A stretch of 62,000 bases of DNA from Selaginella moellendorffii (lineage: Eukaryota > Streptophyta > Lycopodiopsida > Selaginellales > Selaginellaceae), in contig NW_003314378.1 in assembly GCF_000143415.4 (NCBI RefSeq), positions 79,039 to 141,038 on the forward strand, given 5' to 3'. A program made the translations under genes and the position numbers. The notes under the pieces are model-generated. The model saw only the letters and a list, made by a program, of their open reading frames with translations. It did not search any database and was not told where the DNA came from. Below are positions 52,884 to 62,000 of this stretch, piece after piece. The stretch's first letter is position 1. Each line of letters starts with the position of its first letter.

Positions 52884-53122
52884 CGAAGAACCCTAAATCT
52901 CTGCTTAAACCCTAAAACATTTAGCTTGTTGGACGATCGCAATGCGGCGCTCGGCGGAAGCGATCCTTCTTCTTGGAGGATCGTCCATCGATTCTGTGGC
53001 AGCGCTGCTTCCATCAGATGGATTGGTCGATCGGCGATTCCTTACTTATCAGGTAAAGAAATTCCAAAATCTCCTCGTTTTATTTTTCCCTTCCATCTTG
53101 GCTAAGGTGCGTTTGAGCGGCG
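52884..53122. promoter_or_regulatory. 239-bp bidirectional promoter between NLE and CSP41a, with telo-box
   Basis: The two start codons face away from each other across 239 bp. AAACCCTAAA at 52907-52916 and a second ACCCTAAAT at about 52890-52898 are telo-box-type words, typical of plant promoters of ribosome-biogenesis genes, and lie next to the NLE start. No TATA box is obvious in either direction. Both 5' leaders must fit in this space. Confidence 0.6.
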
Positions 53123-54630
53123 ATGGCGCTCTCTCTCCAATTCGCGGTCTCCACGCCCCGGCAAGCGTCGCTGGAGATTTCAAAGCTAACTCCCGGCTAC
53201 ATTGCGTCGTCCTTGTCCTTGCGATCTCCTTCCGCTTCTTCGCTCCATTCTCTCGGCACAAGCAGCGGCATTGCCGGGGCCGTGAAGAAGAGCTCCAGAA
53301 GATGGAGAGCAGCGAAGACGGTGGCGATGGCGGCAGCCGCTAACGAGGTGTCGAATCGCAAGGTACTGATTGTCAACACCAATTCCGGTGGACACGCCGT
53401 GATTGGCTTCTGGCTCGCCAAAGATCTCGTCGCTGCTGGCCACGAAGTTACTGTCATGACTGTCGGTGAGGAGAGCTCGGATAAGATGAAGAAGCCACCA
53501 TTCTCGCGGTTCTCGGTATGTTCTTGACTATCTCTCTTTTATATTCGTTCTTCCTCTTTCTTTTCTTCTTTGCAGGAACTGCGAGATCTTGGAGTATCAA
53601 CAGTGTGGGGCGATCCGAAAGACGTTGGAGCAGCCGTGGGTGGCAAATCGTTCCATGCCGTTCTAGACAACAATGGAAAAGATTTGGATGCTGTGAAGTA
53701 TGTGATCATCTTTCTCGTCTTAGAGGATGAAGTTGGCTGGTTTTTTTGCAGGCCTGTTGTGGACTGGGCGAAATCCCAAGGTGTGGAGCAATTCTTGTTC
53801 ATCAGTAGCGCAGGAATCTACAAAACTAGTGACGAGCCTCCGCACGTCGAAGGGGTAAGCAACCTCCACTTTCTCTCTTTTTTTTCTCGCTTCTCAGCTC
53901 AAGCGAATTGCTGCAAACAGGATCCTGTGAAAGTGGACGCAGGCCACGTCGGTGTGGAGGACTACATTTCAAAGTCGGCTTTCAAGTTTTGGTCCTCGTT
54001 TAGACCACAGTACATGACTGGCTCCGGGAACAACAAGGACTGCGAGGAATGGTTTTTCGACAGTAAGTTTTTCCTCCTTCCTTTCGTGTTTCAAGGGATC
54101 ATGAAAACGTTTTGGACAGGAATCGTTAGAGACAAGCCCGTCCCAATACCTTCTCCGGGGATCCAAGTGACAAACATTGCTCATGTATCCGACTTATCGA
54201 GCATGATAACACTGGCGATTGGGAAACCGAGCGCGTCCAACGCTACCATCTTCAATGCTGTGAGCGACCGCGCTGTTACTTTCGATGGTCTCGTCCGGTT
54301 GTGCGCCAGAGCTGCGGCGAAAGAAGCGAAGATTGTCCACTACGACGCCAAAGCTCTGGGAATCGATGCTAAGAAGGCATTTCCTTTCCGAAACATGGTA
54401 TGCCCAACCTTTGATTATTTTGGTTTTCATATTTTCCTTTCGTTGTTTCCGCTGCTGTATAGCATTTCTACGCGGAACCAAGAGCAGCAAAGGAGAAGCT
54501 CGGGTGGACGAGCTCGACAAATCTCTCAGAAGCATTGAAGGAGAGGTACGAGGAGTACATCAAAATTGGGAGAGACAAGAAGGATATCAAGTTTGAGATC
54601 GATGATACCATTCTGAGCAAAGTTGGATAA
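53123..54630 (+). CDS. CSP41A: Chloroplast stem-loop binding protein of 41 kDa a, 6 exons, 401 aa
   Basis: Exons 53123-53515, 53576-53697, 53752-53854, 53921-54062, 54120-54397, 54463-54630; total 1206 nt, all junctions in frame, introns 54-66 bp. Residues 1-75 are a Ser/Ala/Arg-rich chloroplast transit peptide. The mature part starts with a Rossmann fold of the atypical SDR type ([37 protein letters not shown]). [60 protein letters not shown] and the C-terminal [15 protein letters not shown] follow. CSP41a binds and cleaves stem-loop RNAs in plastids and helps stabilise plastid transcripts and ribosomes. Length agrees with known members. A decayed inverted copy of the 3' half lies at 56881-57240. 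Confidence 0.95.
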
Positions 54631-54827
54631 ACATTGCTTTGCCAAATGAGGTTCTTCCACACGACGTGGTCAGTAGTATCTCGTCTCAGAGAACCAGTAA
54701 TGTCACTTTCAGATCGAAGGATGTTTGAGCTTCTCGGAGTTTTTTTCCTGCTTGCTTCATCGCTTACTTAAAGGTCTAAACTACAAAATGAAGGTACGCT
54801 ATAATCGGGAAAAAGGTTAACATTGGC

Positions 54828-54837
54828 TATATAAATA
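54828..54837 (+). promoter_or_regulatory. TATA-box candidate
   Basis: TATATAAATA about 26-35 bp before the ATG at 54863. This would leave almost no 5' leader, so the transcript may begin within the frame or the downstream ATG may not be used. Confidence 0.3.
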
Positions 54838-54862
54838 CGAGGACAATTAGGGTTCGTGAAGC

Positions 54863-55215
54863 TTGATGGATCTCGAGACCAGATGTAGGATTTTAGTACA
54901 CGATCTTCTCAACTTCGAGAGCGAGGAGGCGCAGGCGAGGCTTTGTTTCGATCCAGCTGCGCGATTTTTCCTCTCTCGGGCTTATTTTGCCCCAGAGGAG
55001 GTGGACAAGCTCAGCAAGACGCAGACTAGCGAGGGCAAAACATTGGGCGAGGCGCTGGCAAGGGCAAGGGGGACTACGAGCTGTGCACGTCACACGACAT
55101 CGCGCCCATCTTGCAACAGGCGCTCGGCATCCACAGGGATTTCCAAAAGAATCCAGCGTTTAAGAGGGCCTTGAAGGCATTCAACAAGGACTGGAAGAAG
55201 AGAAAACCTTTGTAA
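54863..55215 (+). pseudogene. Frameshifted short paralogue of the gene at 55812
   Basis: Begins MDLETRCRILVHDLLNFESE, then ARFFLSRAYFAPEEVDKL; after a one-base shift near 55065 it continues YELCTSHDIAPILQQALGI and FKRALKAFNKDWKKRKPL to a TAA at 55213. The same order occurs in residues about 175-295 of the 55812 gene (FFTTAYFSEEEIARLL, GELCTSHDVAPLLQKVFGI, FKAFRKQWTKKNRR). It is a duplicate of the C-terminal region only, with its own ATG, now broken. The family is not known to me. Confidence 0.6.
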
Positions 55216-55244
55216 AAACTCCTTTGTGAAAACTGGAAAAGGCT

Positions 55245-55345
55245 TTGGGTAATGTTTTTCTTCTCTTCTGGACGATATGGTTTCTGTTTGACAAGATGCC
55301 GGGCAGAGATCTCTTATCTTGGAACTCGACGGTTATACCAAAAGG
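55245..55345 (+). pseudogene. PPR repeat fragment (plus)
   Basis: Reads LFDKMPGRDLLSWNSTVI, a PLS-type pentatricopeptide repeat typical of the large PPR families of Selaginella and mosses. Only about one repeat remains. Confidence 0.55.
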
Positions 55346-55364
55346 ACGTCGAGAAGACGCTTTT

Positions 55365-55462
55365 GCCCTGGCAGAAAAATCCCCGGAAAGAATCGCGTTC
55401 CAGGAAGCCAGGCTCTGCTCCGGCATGTGATCGAAGAGGATCGGCTCTCTGCGAATACGCAT
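55365..55462 (-). pseudogene. PPR repeat fragment (minus)
   Basis: Reads ILFDHMPEQSLASWNAIL on the minus strand, again one PPR repeat, pointing towards the plus-strand fragment at 55245-55345. Neither belongs to an intact gene. Confidence 0.55.
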
Positions 55463-55811
55463 CGATCATCGATCAACGCGATCCAAGAAACAAGGTTCGT
55501 CTCCCGCATGCGACCAAACAGCTAATCTCTCGCGAATTCCAGGTCGCCGCCACAGATTCCAGGGCTTGCGAGGAACCAAAATTTTCAGACAATCCGACAG
55601 CCAGGTGAAAGAAATGCGTTTTGACGATCATTTATGTTGTCTCGTTTGTAGGAGTCATGTCCGCCGTGACATTCTTCGTGAACACCTCTGATGGCGAATG
55701 AAGGGAGTGTCCAGAAACACCCCGAGACACCTCCCTGGGCGCTCTTGGGTGTAGTCATTGTGATGGAAGCCGGCTCGAGATGTTAGCTGGGTGGAAGTGT
55801 CAAGTGATGAG

Positions 55812-56714
55812 ATGCTGCATCTGGTTTGTGGGACGTGGGCTCGTGACGCCACAGCGTTTTACCTGGTGACCAGACCCAAAGACGACACATCTCCCAATCG
55901 AAAACCAGCCTCATGCTCGAGGAGCACTGTCGAGAAAGTTGCGGCACAATCACCAAAGAAGAAAAGGAGAGTAGCCGATCCCGGACTGGTTCCCGAGAGA
56001 GTCAAGAGGCTGGACGATCTTGTGCCAGCAAACAAGACGGACATATTCACACAAATGGAACTTACGCCAGGAGATCAGGATGTAGTACTAGTGACGGATG
56101 CACAAAGGGATCTCACGCTGGGTCTAGATGGAGAAATGCTACAGGGTTACATCCGATCTCAGCTGGCCAGCGGCGCAGCATTGGATGAAGTGGAAGTGGA
56201 CGCAGTGAAGCTGAGCCTTGAAGTCTGGTTCACATACCTAACGAGGAGAAACAAGTTTGCGGACAGGTTCTCATCAATTTTAGAGGAGATGGCCGGGAAC
56301 ATGAAGCAGTACGAAGAAACCCTGCAGAAACTCCAGGCGGACGAAGATCTCTACATGAGGATGAAGTTCTTCATCAAAGACTTGTCAAGCTTCGGAAGTG
56401 ACGAAGAAGCTCAGGAAAGGCTCGAGCACTCTGGCAAGTCACAGTATTTCTTCACGACGGCATATTTCAGCGAGGAAGAAATTGCGAGGCTGCTGGAGCT
56501 TCGGGTGTCAAGCGGGAAAAGCGTGAATGAGCTGCTTGGGGAGCTTGTCAGCGACAAAGGAGAGCTATGTACATCTCACGACGTGGCTCCCCTCCTGCAG
56601 AAGGTATTTGGAATCAAGAGGGGGTTCCAGGAGGACGCAGGCTTCAAGCACAGATTCAAAGCTTTCAGGAAGCAGTGGACCAAGAAGAACAGACGTTTCT
56701 CGATTTGTAAGTGA
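55812..56714 (+). CDS. Unrecognised protein family, about 300 aa, paralogue of 54863
   Basis: The frame is open from 55764. The first in-frame ATG is at 55812, but an upstream exon is possible because homology-like sequence (WVEVSSDEMLHLVCGTWARD) begins before it. N-terminal part: TAFYLVTRPKDD, then a basic nuclear-localisation-like cluster (SPKKKRRV). Middle: a long helical region (LQGYIRSQLASGAALDEVEVD; LEVWFTYLTRRNKFADRF; MAGNMKQYEETLQKLQADE). C-terminal module shared with 54863: DLSSFGSDEEAQERL, FFTTAYFSEEEIARLLEL, GELCTSHDVAPLLQKVFGI and a basic end. The stop lies inside a good splice donor (TGTAAGTGA), so the last codons could be spliced away; the next acceptor is at about 56759. I do not know this family. 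No catalytic motif is visible. Confidence 0.6.
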   Translation: MLHLVCGTWARDATAFYLVTRPKDDTSPNRKPASCSRSTVEKVAAQSPKKKRRVADPGLVPERVKRLDDLVPANKTDIFTQMELTPGDQDVVLVTDAQRDLTLGLDGEMLQGYIRSQLASGAALDEVEVDAVKLSLEVWFTYLTRRNKFADRFSSILEEMAGNMKQYEETLQKLQADEDLYMRMKFFIKDLSSFGSDEEAQERLEHSGKSQYFFTTAYFSEEEIARLLELRVSSGKSVNELLGELVSDKGELCTSHDVAPLLQKVFGIKRGFQEDAGFKHRFKAFRKQWTKKNRRFSICK

Positions 56715-56880
56715 TGTTTCTTTTGGAATCACTGCTTCTCTAACACTTGTTTTCCCAGGACCACATCGGCAGGACGAACTGCACTAGACTCCAACTGTAA
56801 ATAGTTTCCACCACAAGGACACGGCAAAGATACGTCGATCATGCATTGGCGAATGGACAAGCTCTCCAAGTTTTCTAGAA

Positions 56881-57240
56881 TCAACCAATGTTGCTCAAAA
56901 TGGTGTCATCGATCTCAATAATCTTGGACACGCCATATTTCGGGAAAGGAAATGCCTTCCTCCCATCGATGTCCAGCGCTTTCGCGTCGTACTGGAAGAT
57001 TCTTCGCTTCTTTTGCCGCAGCTCTGACGCGGAGACTAACAGCATGGTCGCTCACAGCATTGAAGATGGTGGATACGCTCGGTTTCCCAATCGCGAGCGT
57101 CATCATGCTCGGAGATTGGGACGGGCCTGTCTGTGATCCCCTGAAACACGAAAGAAATTAGGGAAAACTTACTCTCTAAGAACCATTCCTTCTTGTTCCC
57201 TGAGCCGTCCAGCATCAATTCGCTTGAGCTGAGAAGAAAA
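56881..57240 (-). pseudogene. CSP41a pseudogene fragment, inverted, retains an intron
   Basis: The minus strand carries, in order, the end of CSP41a intron 3 (TTCTCAGCTCAAGCGAATTG), the GSGNNKD-EEW region and intron 4 (GTAAGTTTT...TTCGTGTTTCA). The exon-5 sequence follows ([27 protein letters not shown]), then the final codons ([11 protein letters not shown] to a stop at 56881). Large pieces of exons 4-6 are deleted and frames are broken. Retained introns show duplication of genomic DNA, not of a cDNA. Confidence 0.85.
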
Positions 57241-57577
57241 GTAAAAGGGGTTTCACACCCACCATTAATTTATAATTTTTACATTAGAAGATTTTAACTT
57301 AATTTAAAATCATTAGTCATTTTAACACAATGGCGTTTTGTTTGCGCCAATTAAATTATACCTAAGAGCATTAGTCTTGATTTAGAGGTGGTGACTAGCA
57401 CCATAAGAATAAAGATCTCTCAAGAATGTTGAGGATGGGATGGAAAAGAGGATTTCACATGCAAGGAATTAGAATTTCTTTTGTGTGAGAGGGAGAAATA
57501 ATAAAATGCTATGGATCACAAAAGAACTTTCATTATGAAAATTTCCAAGAATTGAGTTGTGTGAGAAGGGAAAATTC
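57241..57577. other. AT-rich spacer
   Basis: Nothing recognised. Confidence 0.4.
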
Positions 57578-59788
57578 AGGGTAATAGGCCCATTTCTTGC
57601 CAGACTTAGCAAAAAAGTGTATAAATTCATTTATTTAAATATAATTTTTGTATATAAAGGTACAATATAAAAGTTTATATGATTTATTGCCTATAAACTA
57701 ACTTTTAGAAAAAAACACTCACAAAAACTTCATTACCAACAAGTTTACTAAATCTATCCATTTATCACCTTTTATTTATACTTATAGTTACCTAGAGAAT
57801 GTTGTTATCCCACGCCACCTTTACTCCTCCTTATGGCAACAAATGGATACATTGATAAACAAAAAAATTGGCTAGGCCTAAAGACATTAGAGTAGAAATA
57901 ACTAAATTTATCACCTTTGATTAAAGATTCCAAAACCTCATTCATTTATTTATTTATTTTTCCATTACTTCCTTTCTTTTTCCCTTGGTTTTTTCAAGGC
58001 TTTCAATTTTTTTTTCTCTACTGCTTTAGGTCTTGGTTGTTACTTCTTCCCTCTCCCTTTTTTTAATGGCTACTATTTCTTTATTTTTTATTACAACTTC
58101 TTCTCTTTCCCTTTTCTTTGCAACCCTTCTTATTGCTTCCAATTTTTTTTGTTTCTCATGTGCTTCTTTTGCAATATCAATTGTTTCAACAACACTTGTG
58201 AATTTTAGACTTGTTAAAATAGTTCTAGCACTAACTTTCAACACTGGTCTAAGTCAAAAACAACTTTGTACCTTTGAAAATAATTTTACATGCAAGTATG
58301 CCATCTTGTTGTTTTTTTATTGCTATCCAGGCACATACACATGTTGCTCGTGTTGCTTGTGTTGCTCAACTTGATGCTCTAGCAAAACTCCTATGAAACA
58401 AAGCCATAGCTGAATGAGAATTAAAAAGTGTTTTTTACCTAATTACCCAAGCTATCTAAGAAGTTTAGAATGCTTGAGCTAATTAAAATGTTACTTAGGC
58501 TACCATCAATGCTGTAGATGAACCTCAAGCTACAAACACTTTCACTACTTCTTTTAGCTAATTGAAAGTGAGTGGATAATTGATTTTAACTCAAGCTTTC
58601 ACCAAAGATGCTTGATAATGTAAAAATGGTGGAGGATTTCTAAAAGAAAAACTATTTAAGAATTTAATATACCTCGGATGACTTTGCAAGATCTATTAAG
58701 GGGATGTAGCACAGGATGACCATATTTTTTTATTGATTCTTCATTCTAAATTCTAATCACATGCTTCTGGCTACGTGCTTTGGTTAGAAGTTGACTTCCA
58801 AAACATAGAAAAATAATAGAGAAGTTAGACATTTCTTTCTCTTTCAGCTTAATAGTCTTTTACTTTTGTAATGCCAGAACTTTGGCTTTTGTGCACACTT
58901 TCAGGGACAAAAACTACTAGACTTCTTTGCACTATGGGCTAAAAACAAGTGTAGTTAAAAAATTTAAAAAGTTATTTCTAGCTGCAAAGACAGCTTAGAA
59001 TAGGATAGCTTCTGGGAGCTGTGAGTGTTTGTGCACAAACTCTTGAAAGTTGTGTTTTTTGCCCTGTAATATACTGTTTTATACCGTAGCATTTTAAGCA
59101 ATTAACTAGCTGGTTGGAACCTATCTCCTAACTAAACAAGGAAGTGGCGTGTAATGTGCTTTATGTATACATATTGTGATGGTTAAGCTTTGTAATTGTC
59201 TTTATGTATGCATATTGTGCTGGTTAAGCTTTGTAATTGATTAAACAATAAACCTTATAATAGGATTTAAAAAATTATTAAATTTTTTTTTTTCAAAACA
59301 GTGGCAAACCTCAAGATTTGATGTGTTCTTTCCACCTTCTTCACTTTTTTTGCCCACTCTTGAGATATTTTGACCTGATGATGAAATGTAACTTGATAGA
59401 TAGCTGAACTTAATAAATTTATTACTCCTATAATTTTTATTATACTCTTTTTTCTAAATTCGGGAATATAGATGAAATAGAGTAATTGAATGAGTTCCTT
59501 TTCTTCCAAATAGCTACATTTGCAATTGAAAAAAGTGATTTTAATTTTAATTATGTTATTTAATAGATTATTTTCTTTTTTTGTAGACTAAAAGATTAGT
59601 TAGTGTTGAACCAATAATCTTTGAAAAAAGTAATCAATATTTTGATGACACTAAAATCCATCATAACCTAGAATGTCATGAAACCCACCAAAAAATTATC
59701 ACATAATTTTCCATTTATCACAAAGATATGGTTTGGGCCAAAGGTGGCCCAAATTAAGAACCCATGCGAAAAATGGGCCTATTACCCT
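57578..59788. mobile_element. Candidate 2.2-kb element with 23-bp inverted ends
   Basis: AGGGTAATAGGCCCATTTCT at 57578 recurs inverted at 59766-59788 (23 bp, two mismatches). The interior is AT-rich and has no transposase; a Lys/Glu-rich coiled-coil-like frame at 58026-58244 (minus) is probably composition. No target duplication is evident, so this could also be two separate repeats. A 44-bp tandem doublet (TTTATGTAT-CATATTGTG-TGGTTAAGC) lies at about 59155-59240. Confidence 0.35.
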
Positions 59789-60483
59789 AAAACTTTGTTT
59801 TTTTTTTACAACTACTACCTTGAAGAAGAATAATGAATATAACGATCTATTGCATCATCCATAGCAATAATGTCATTGCAAGATTAACCATTTCATCTGT
59901 AAATACATTGAGTGTGTGTAAATGATTAATTTTTCCCTTCTGCTTTAGTCACTTAACCACACTTTTAACCATAAGTCCAATGTATATATCATCGCAAACT
60001 ATAAGTTCTTCATCTCTCAACTTATGTCTAAAGGCAATTTGAGCATTTTCAGTTTTCTGGGAAGTAACAATTTTACTAGAGGCCTCCCAAACCAGCTCTC
60101 AAGAATTGTTGACTTGTACATAGACTGCAAAATCGTTTTCCTCTTCTAACCAAGTACATCACATCTTTGCATATATACAGAGATGTATCGTTCAACAGGC
60201 TGACTGGACCTGAGTGAGTATGCATTTTTTCTGCTAATTTCTCTGAACTTGCATAGGAATGCTACCATTATTGGCAATCCGTCCTCAGTTAATAGAACTC
60301 AAGGGTATGGTTCTCTTCATGTTCAACAAGGTTCACCTCACCATGTTTTCATTGCAGACAAAATGCAAATACTGCTACGTGTTTACAGGATATATCAAAC
60401 TGCGGCAGTGTGAACCAAGGAAATAGTTGAGTGATATTTGCTGCATAAAGTCTTCACTTGATATAGACATATTTCCTATTCAG
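59789..60483. other. AT-rich spacer before the kinase remnant
   Basis: No convincing exon. It may include decayed LRR-encoding sequence of the receptor kinase, but I could not read any. Confidence 0.3.
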
Positions 60484-62000
60484 ATGTTATCAACTGTGGT
60501 GGACCTCAGATCACTTCGGATGGGACAGATTTTAACATAGACATGCCAAGTTCTTTTACTATTCCACTGGAGGATGGGTATCTAGCAGCTCTGGTTTGCG
60601 GAACCCTTTCAAAATAACCCGACTTGGTTTCAAAGCATAGATGGTTCCACTGGTCAGCAGGCTGTACTATATCAAACTGCCAGAACTGCGCCAACATCTT
60701 TGAGGTGCCTCGGAGTTGGCATGCGAAGTGGTTCATATACAGTACACCTCCACTTTGCAGAGATTATCATCGACACTGGCCAGGACGGACCAGGAGTGGG
60801 TATCCAGGGCGACAGAAAGCTCAAAGATTTCAACATACGGGAAGAAGCCAATGGGTCTCTTAGAGCTTTGAGAAGGAGCTTCACTGTCGTCAATGTATCT
60901 AACGGCGTTCGTGACATTCATCTTCTTGGATGGGGAAAGGAACATGTTGCGCTCCATTCAGATCTTTCAGGTCCTCTGATATCCACAATCCAAGTTCTAC
61001 CTGGTAAGTGTTAGATACTGCTGCCACTACGAAAGTTTGTCTTCGTTCTAACATTGCGTTTCAGAATTTGAAACTGGTGGCACAAGTCAGAGTGAAAACA
61101 GTTCCAAATGCGTAAAAATAGGTGTTGGAGTCTCGGTGCCACTCGTGGTGCTCTTTATGGTTTCCGGTTATTTGTTGTGGAGGAAACGACACAGAGAACA
61201 ACGATGAAGGTCACTTAATGCTTTTGCGAATTAGTTTTACTAATGTTCTGTGCCATGCAGAGCTCAACCTTCTAGACGGAAAGCTGCATATGTTTTCTTA
61301 CAATGAAATAAAAAACGCTACGGGGGGATTTGACCCCCTGAGATTGTTGGGGACAGGAGCATTCGGCAAGGTCTACAAAGTAAAGTTTTCTTTCTGGTAA
61401 AGTGTTTGAACTTTCAGGGGGTATTATCTGATGGTACGGTGGTAGCGATCAAGCAGCTTAATAGGATCACTGGAGATGTTGTGAACGAGGCCACACTTAT
61501 CTTCATCACAATCTAGTCAAGCTTTATGGATGCTGCACCGAAGGAAACAATTGGATGCTTGTTTTTGAGTTTATGGAAAACAACAATCTGCATCAGGCGC
61601 TCTTGAGTAAGTTGATCTAATACTGCTCTGAGAACACATAGTTTGTTTTTCCTTTAGGTCCCGTGGGTGTAGCTTTAGAAAGCTACACCTCAGTTGGCCA
61701 ATTCGCTTCAATAGATGCATTGGAGTTGCAAAAGGGCTCGCTTATTTGCACGAGGAGTCATCACTGCGTATCAGACATCGAGACATCAAAGCTACCAATG
61801 TACTTTTGGATCAAGCTCTGGTGGCAAAGATAGCGGACTTTGGTTTGGCAAGGCTCCTCGAAGATCATCAGTATGAGGGTGGCAGGAACAATGTGAGAGC
61901 TCAAAGTTGTTGTAATTGCTTGATCTGATCATCTCTGATTTTTCTTTCTTCTTTCAGGGATACCTGCCTGCAGATGTCTACAGCTTTGGAGTTCTGGTAC
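60484..62000 (+). pseudogene. Malectin receptor-like kinase (LRR-VIII type) remnant, runs off the window
   Basis: The malectin domain reads DVINCGGPQITSDGTDFNID (60484). After a one-base shift it continues AKFFYYSTGGWVSSSSGL, and after another, TSLRCLGVGMRSGSYTVHLH and RSFTVVNVSNGVRDIHLLGW to 61008. A transmembrane segment with a basic stop-transfer follows ([19 protein letters not shown], near 61125-61180), then a stop. Kinase parts come next: [28 protein letters not shown] and GVLSDGTVVAIKQL. After a deletion come HHNLVKLYGCCTEGNNWMLV, IRHRDIKATNVLLD (catalytic loop), AKIADFGLARLLED (DFG) and PADVYSFGVLV at the window edge. Introns are still recognisable (for example 61382-61417). At least two frameshifts, a stop and deletions (RARW/Glu-helix region, activation segment) argue for a pseudogene. 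The rest lies beyond the window. Confidence 0.75.

Noticed and set aside
58026-58374. Lys/Glu coiled-coil frame (minus) and its hydrophobic complement (plus)
   Set aside because: Low-complexity TTC/CTT-rich DNA; no support for a gene.

Overview
The window looks like nuclear DNA of a land plant with very short introns (about 47-70 bp). The gene set (chloroplast CSP41a, the ribosome-assembly factor Notchless, a PLAT/ATS3-type secreted protein, PPR fragments) and the intron size fit a lycophyte such as Selaginella best; that is inference. A run of exactly 100 N at 15628-15727 shows a draft assembly.

Layout. 1-9130 is AT-rich and filled with decayed transposons: two inverted MULE-like transposase remnants and a broken Ty3/gypsy pol ending in an LTR. 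A long TA/CA/GTAT microsatellite follows (9137-9676). 9680-14726 holds two apparently intact genes: an SMI1/KNR4-like protein (12365-13939) and a small secreted PLAT-domain protein (14217-14726). 14780-20010 is a scrambled set of gypsy fragments in both orientations.

20011-49000 is a nest of mobile DNA that can be taken apart layer by layer. A dispersed AT-rich repeat was entered by a complete Ty3/gypsy chromovirus (minus strand, 21106-40256, 349-bp LTRs, target duplication CCACC). The chromovirus was then entered by a solo LTR of a small TRIM-type element (23738-23931, target duplication TAGTC) and by a 13,428-bp DNA transposon (25539-38966, 24-bp terminal inverted repeats, target duplication TAGA) that splits the gag CCHC zinc knuckle. 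Full TRIM copies lie at 20011-20575 and 45490-46198. Minisatellites and tandem units fill 40450-48060.

The 13.4-kb transposon is the most unusual part. It carries two divergent genes. The minus-strand gene encodes a DDE-like transposase of about 948 codons. The plus-strand gene reads, in order, a ParB/sulfiredoxin-like domain, a chain of small phase-1 exons encoding charged linkers, an acidic stretch, and an FCP1-like HAD phosphatase. About 29 copies of a 20-bp palindrome (consensus TGGCRTGWGGCCTCAYGCCA) are scattered through the element; I saw none outside it. Many sit inside its tiny introns.

49700-57240 is an ordinary gene-dense island: a PFA-DSP/Oca-like phosphatase relative that lacks the catalytic Arg (minus), Notchless (minus, 13 exons), a 239-bp shared promoter with a telo-box, CSP41a (plus, 6 exons), a tandem pair of an unrecognised gene family (one member frameshifted), opposed PPR fragments, and an inverted CSP41a pseudogene. 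57240-60480 is AT-rich with one candidate inverted-repeat element. The window ends inside a decayed malectin receptor-like kinase (60484-62000).
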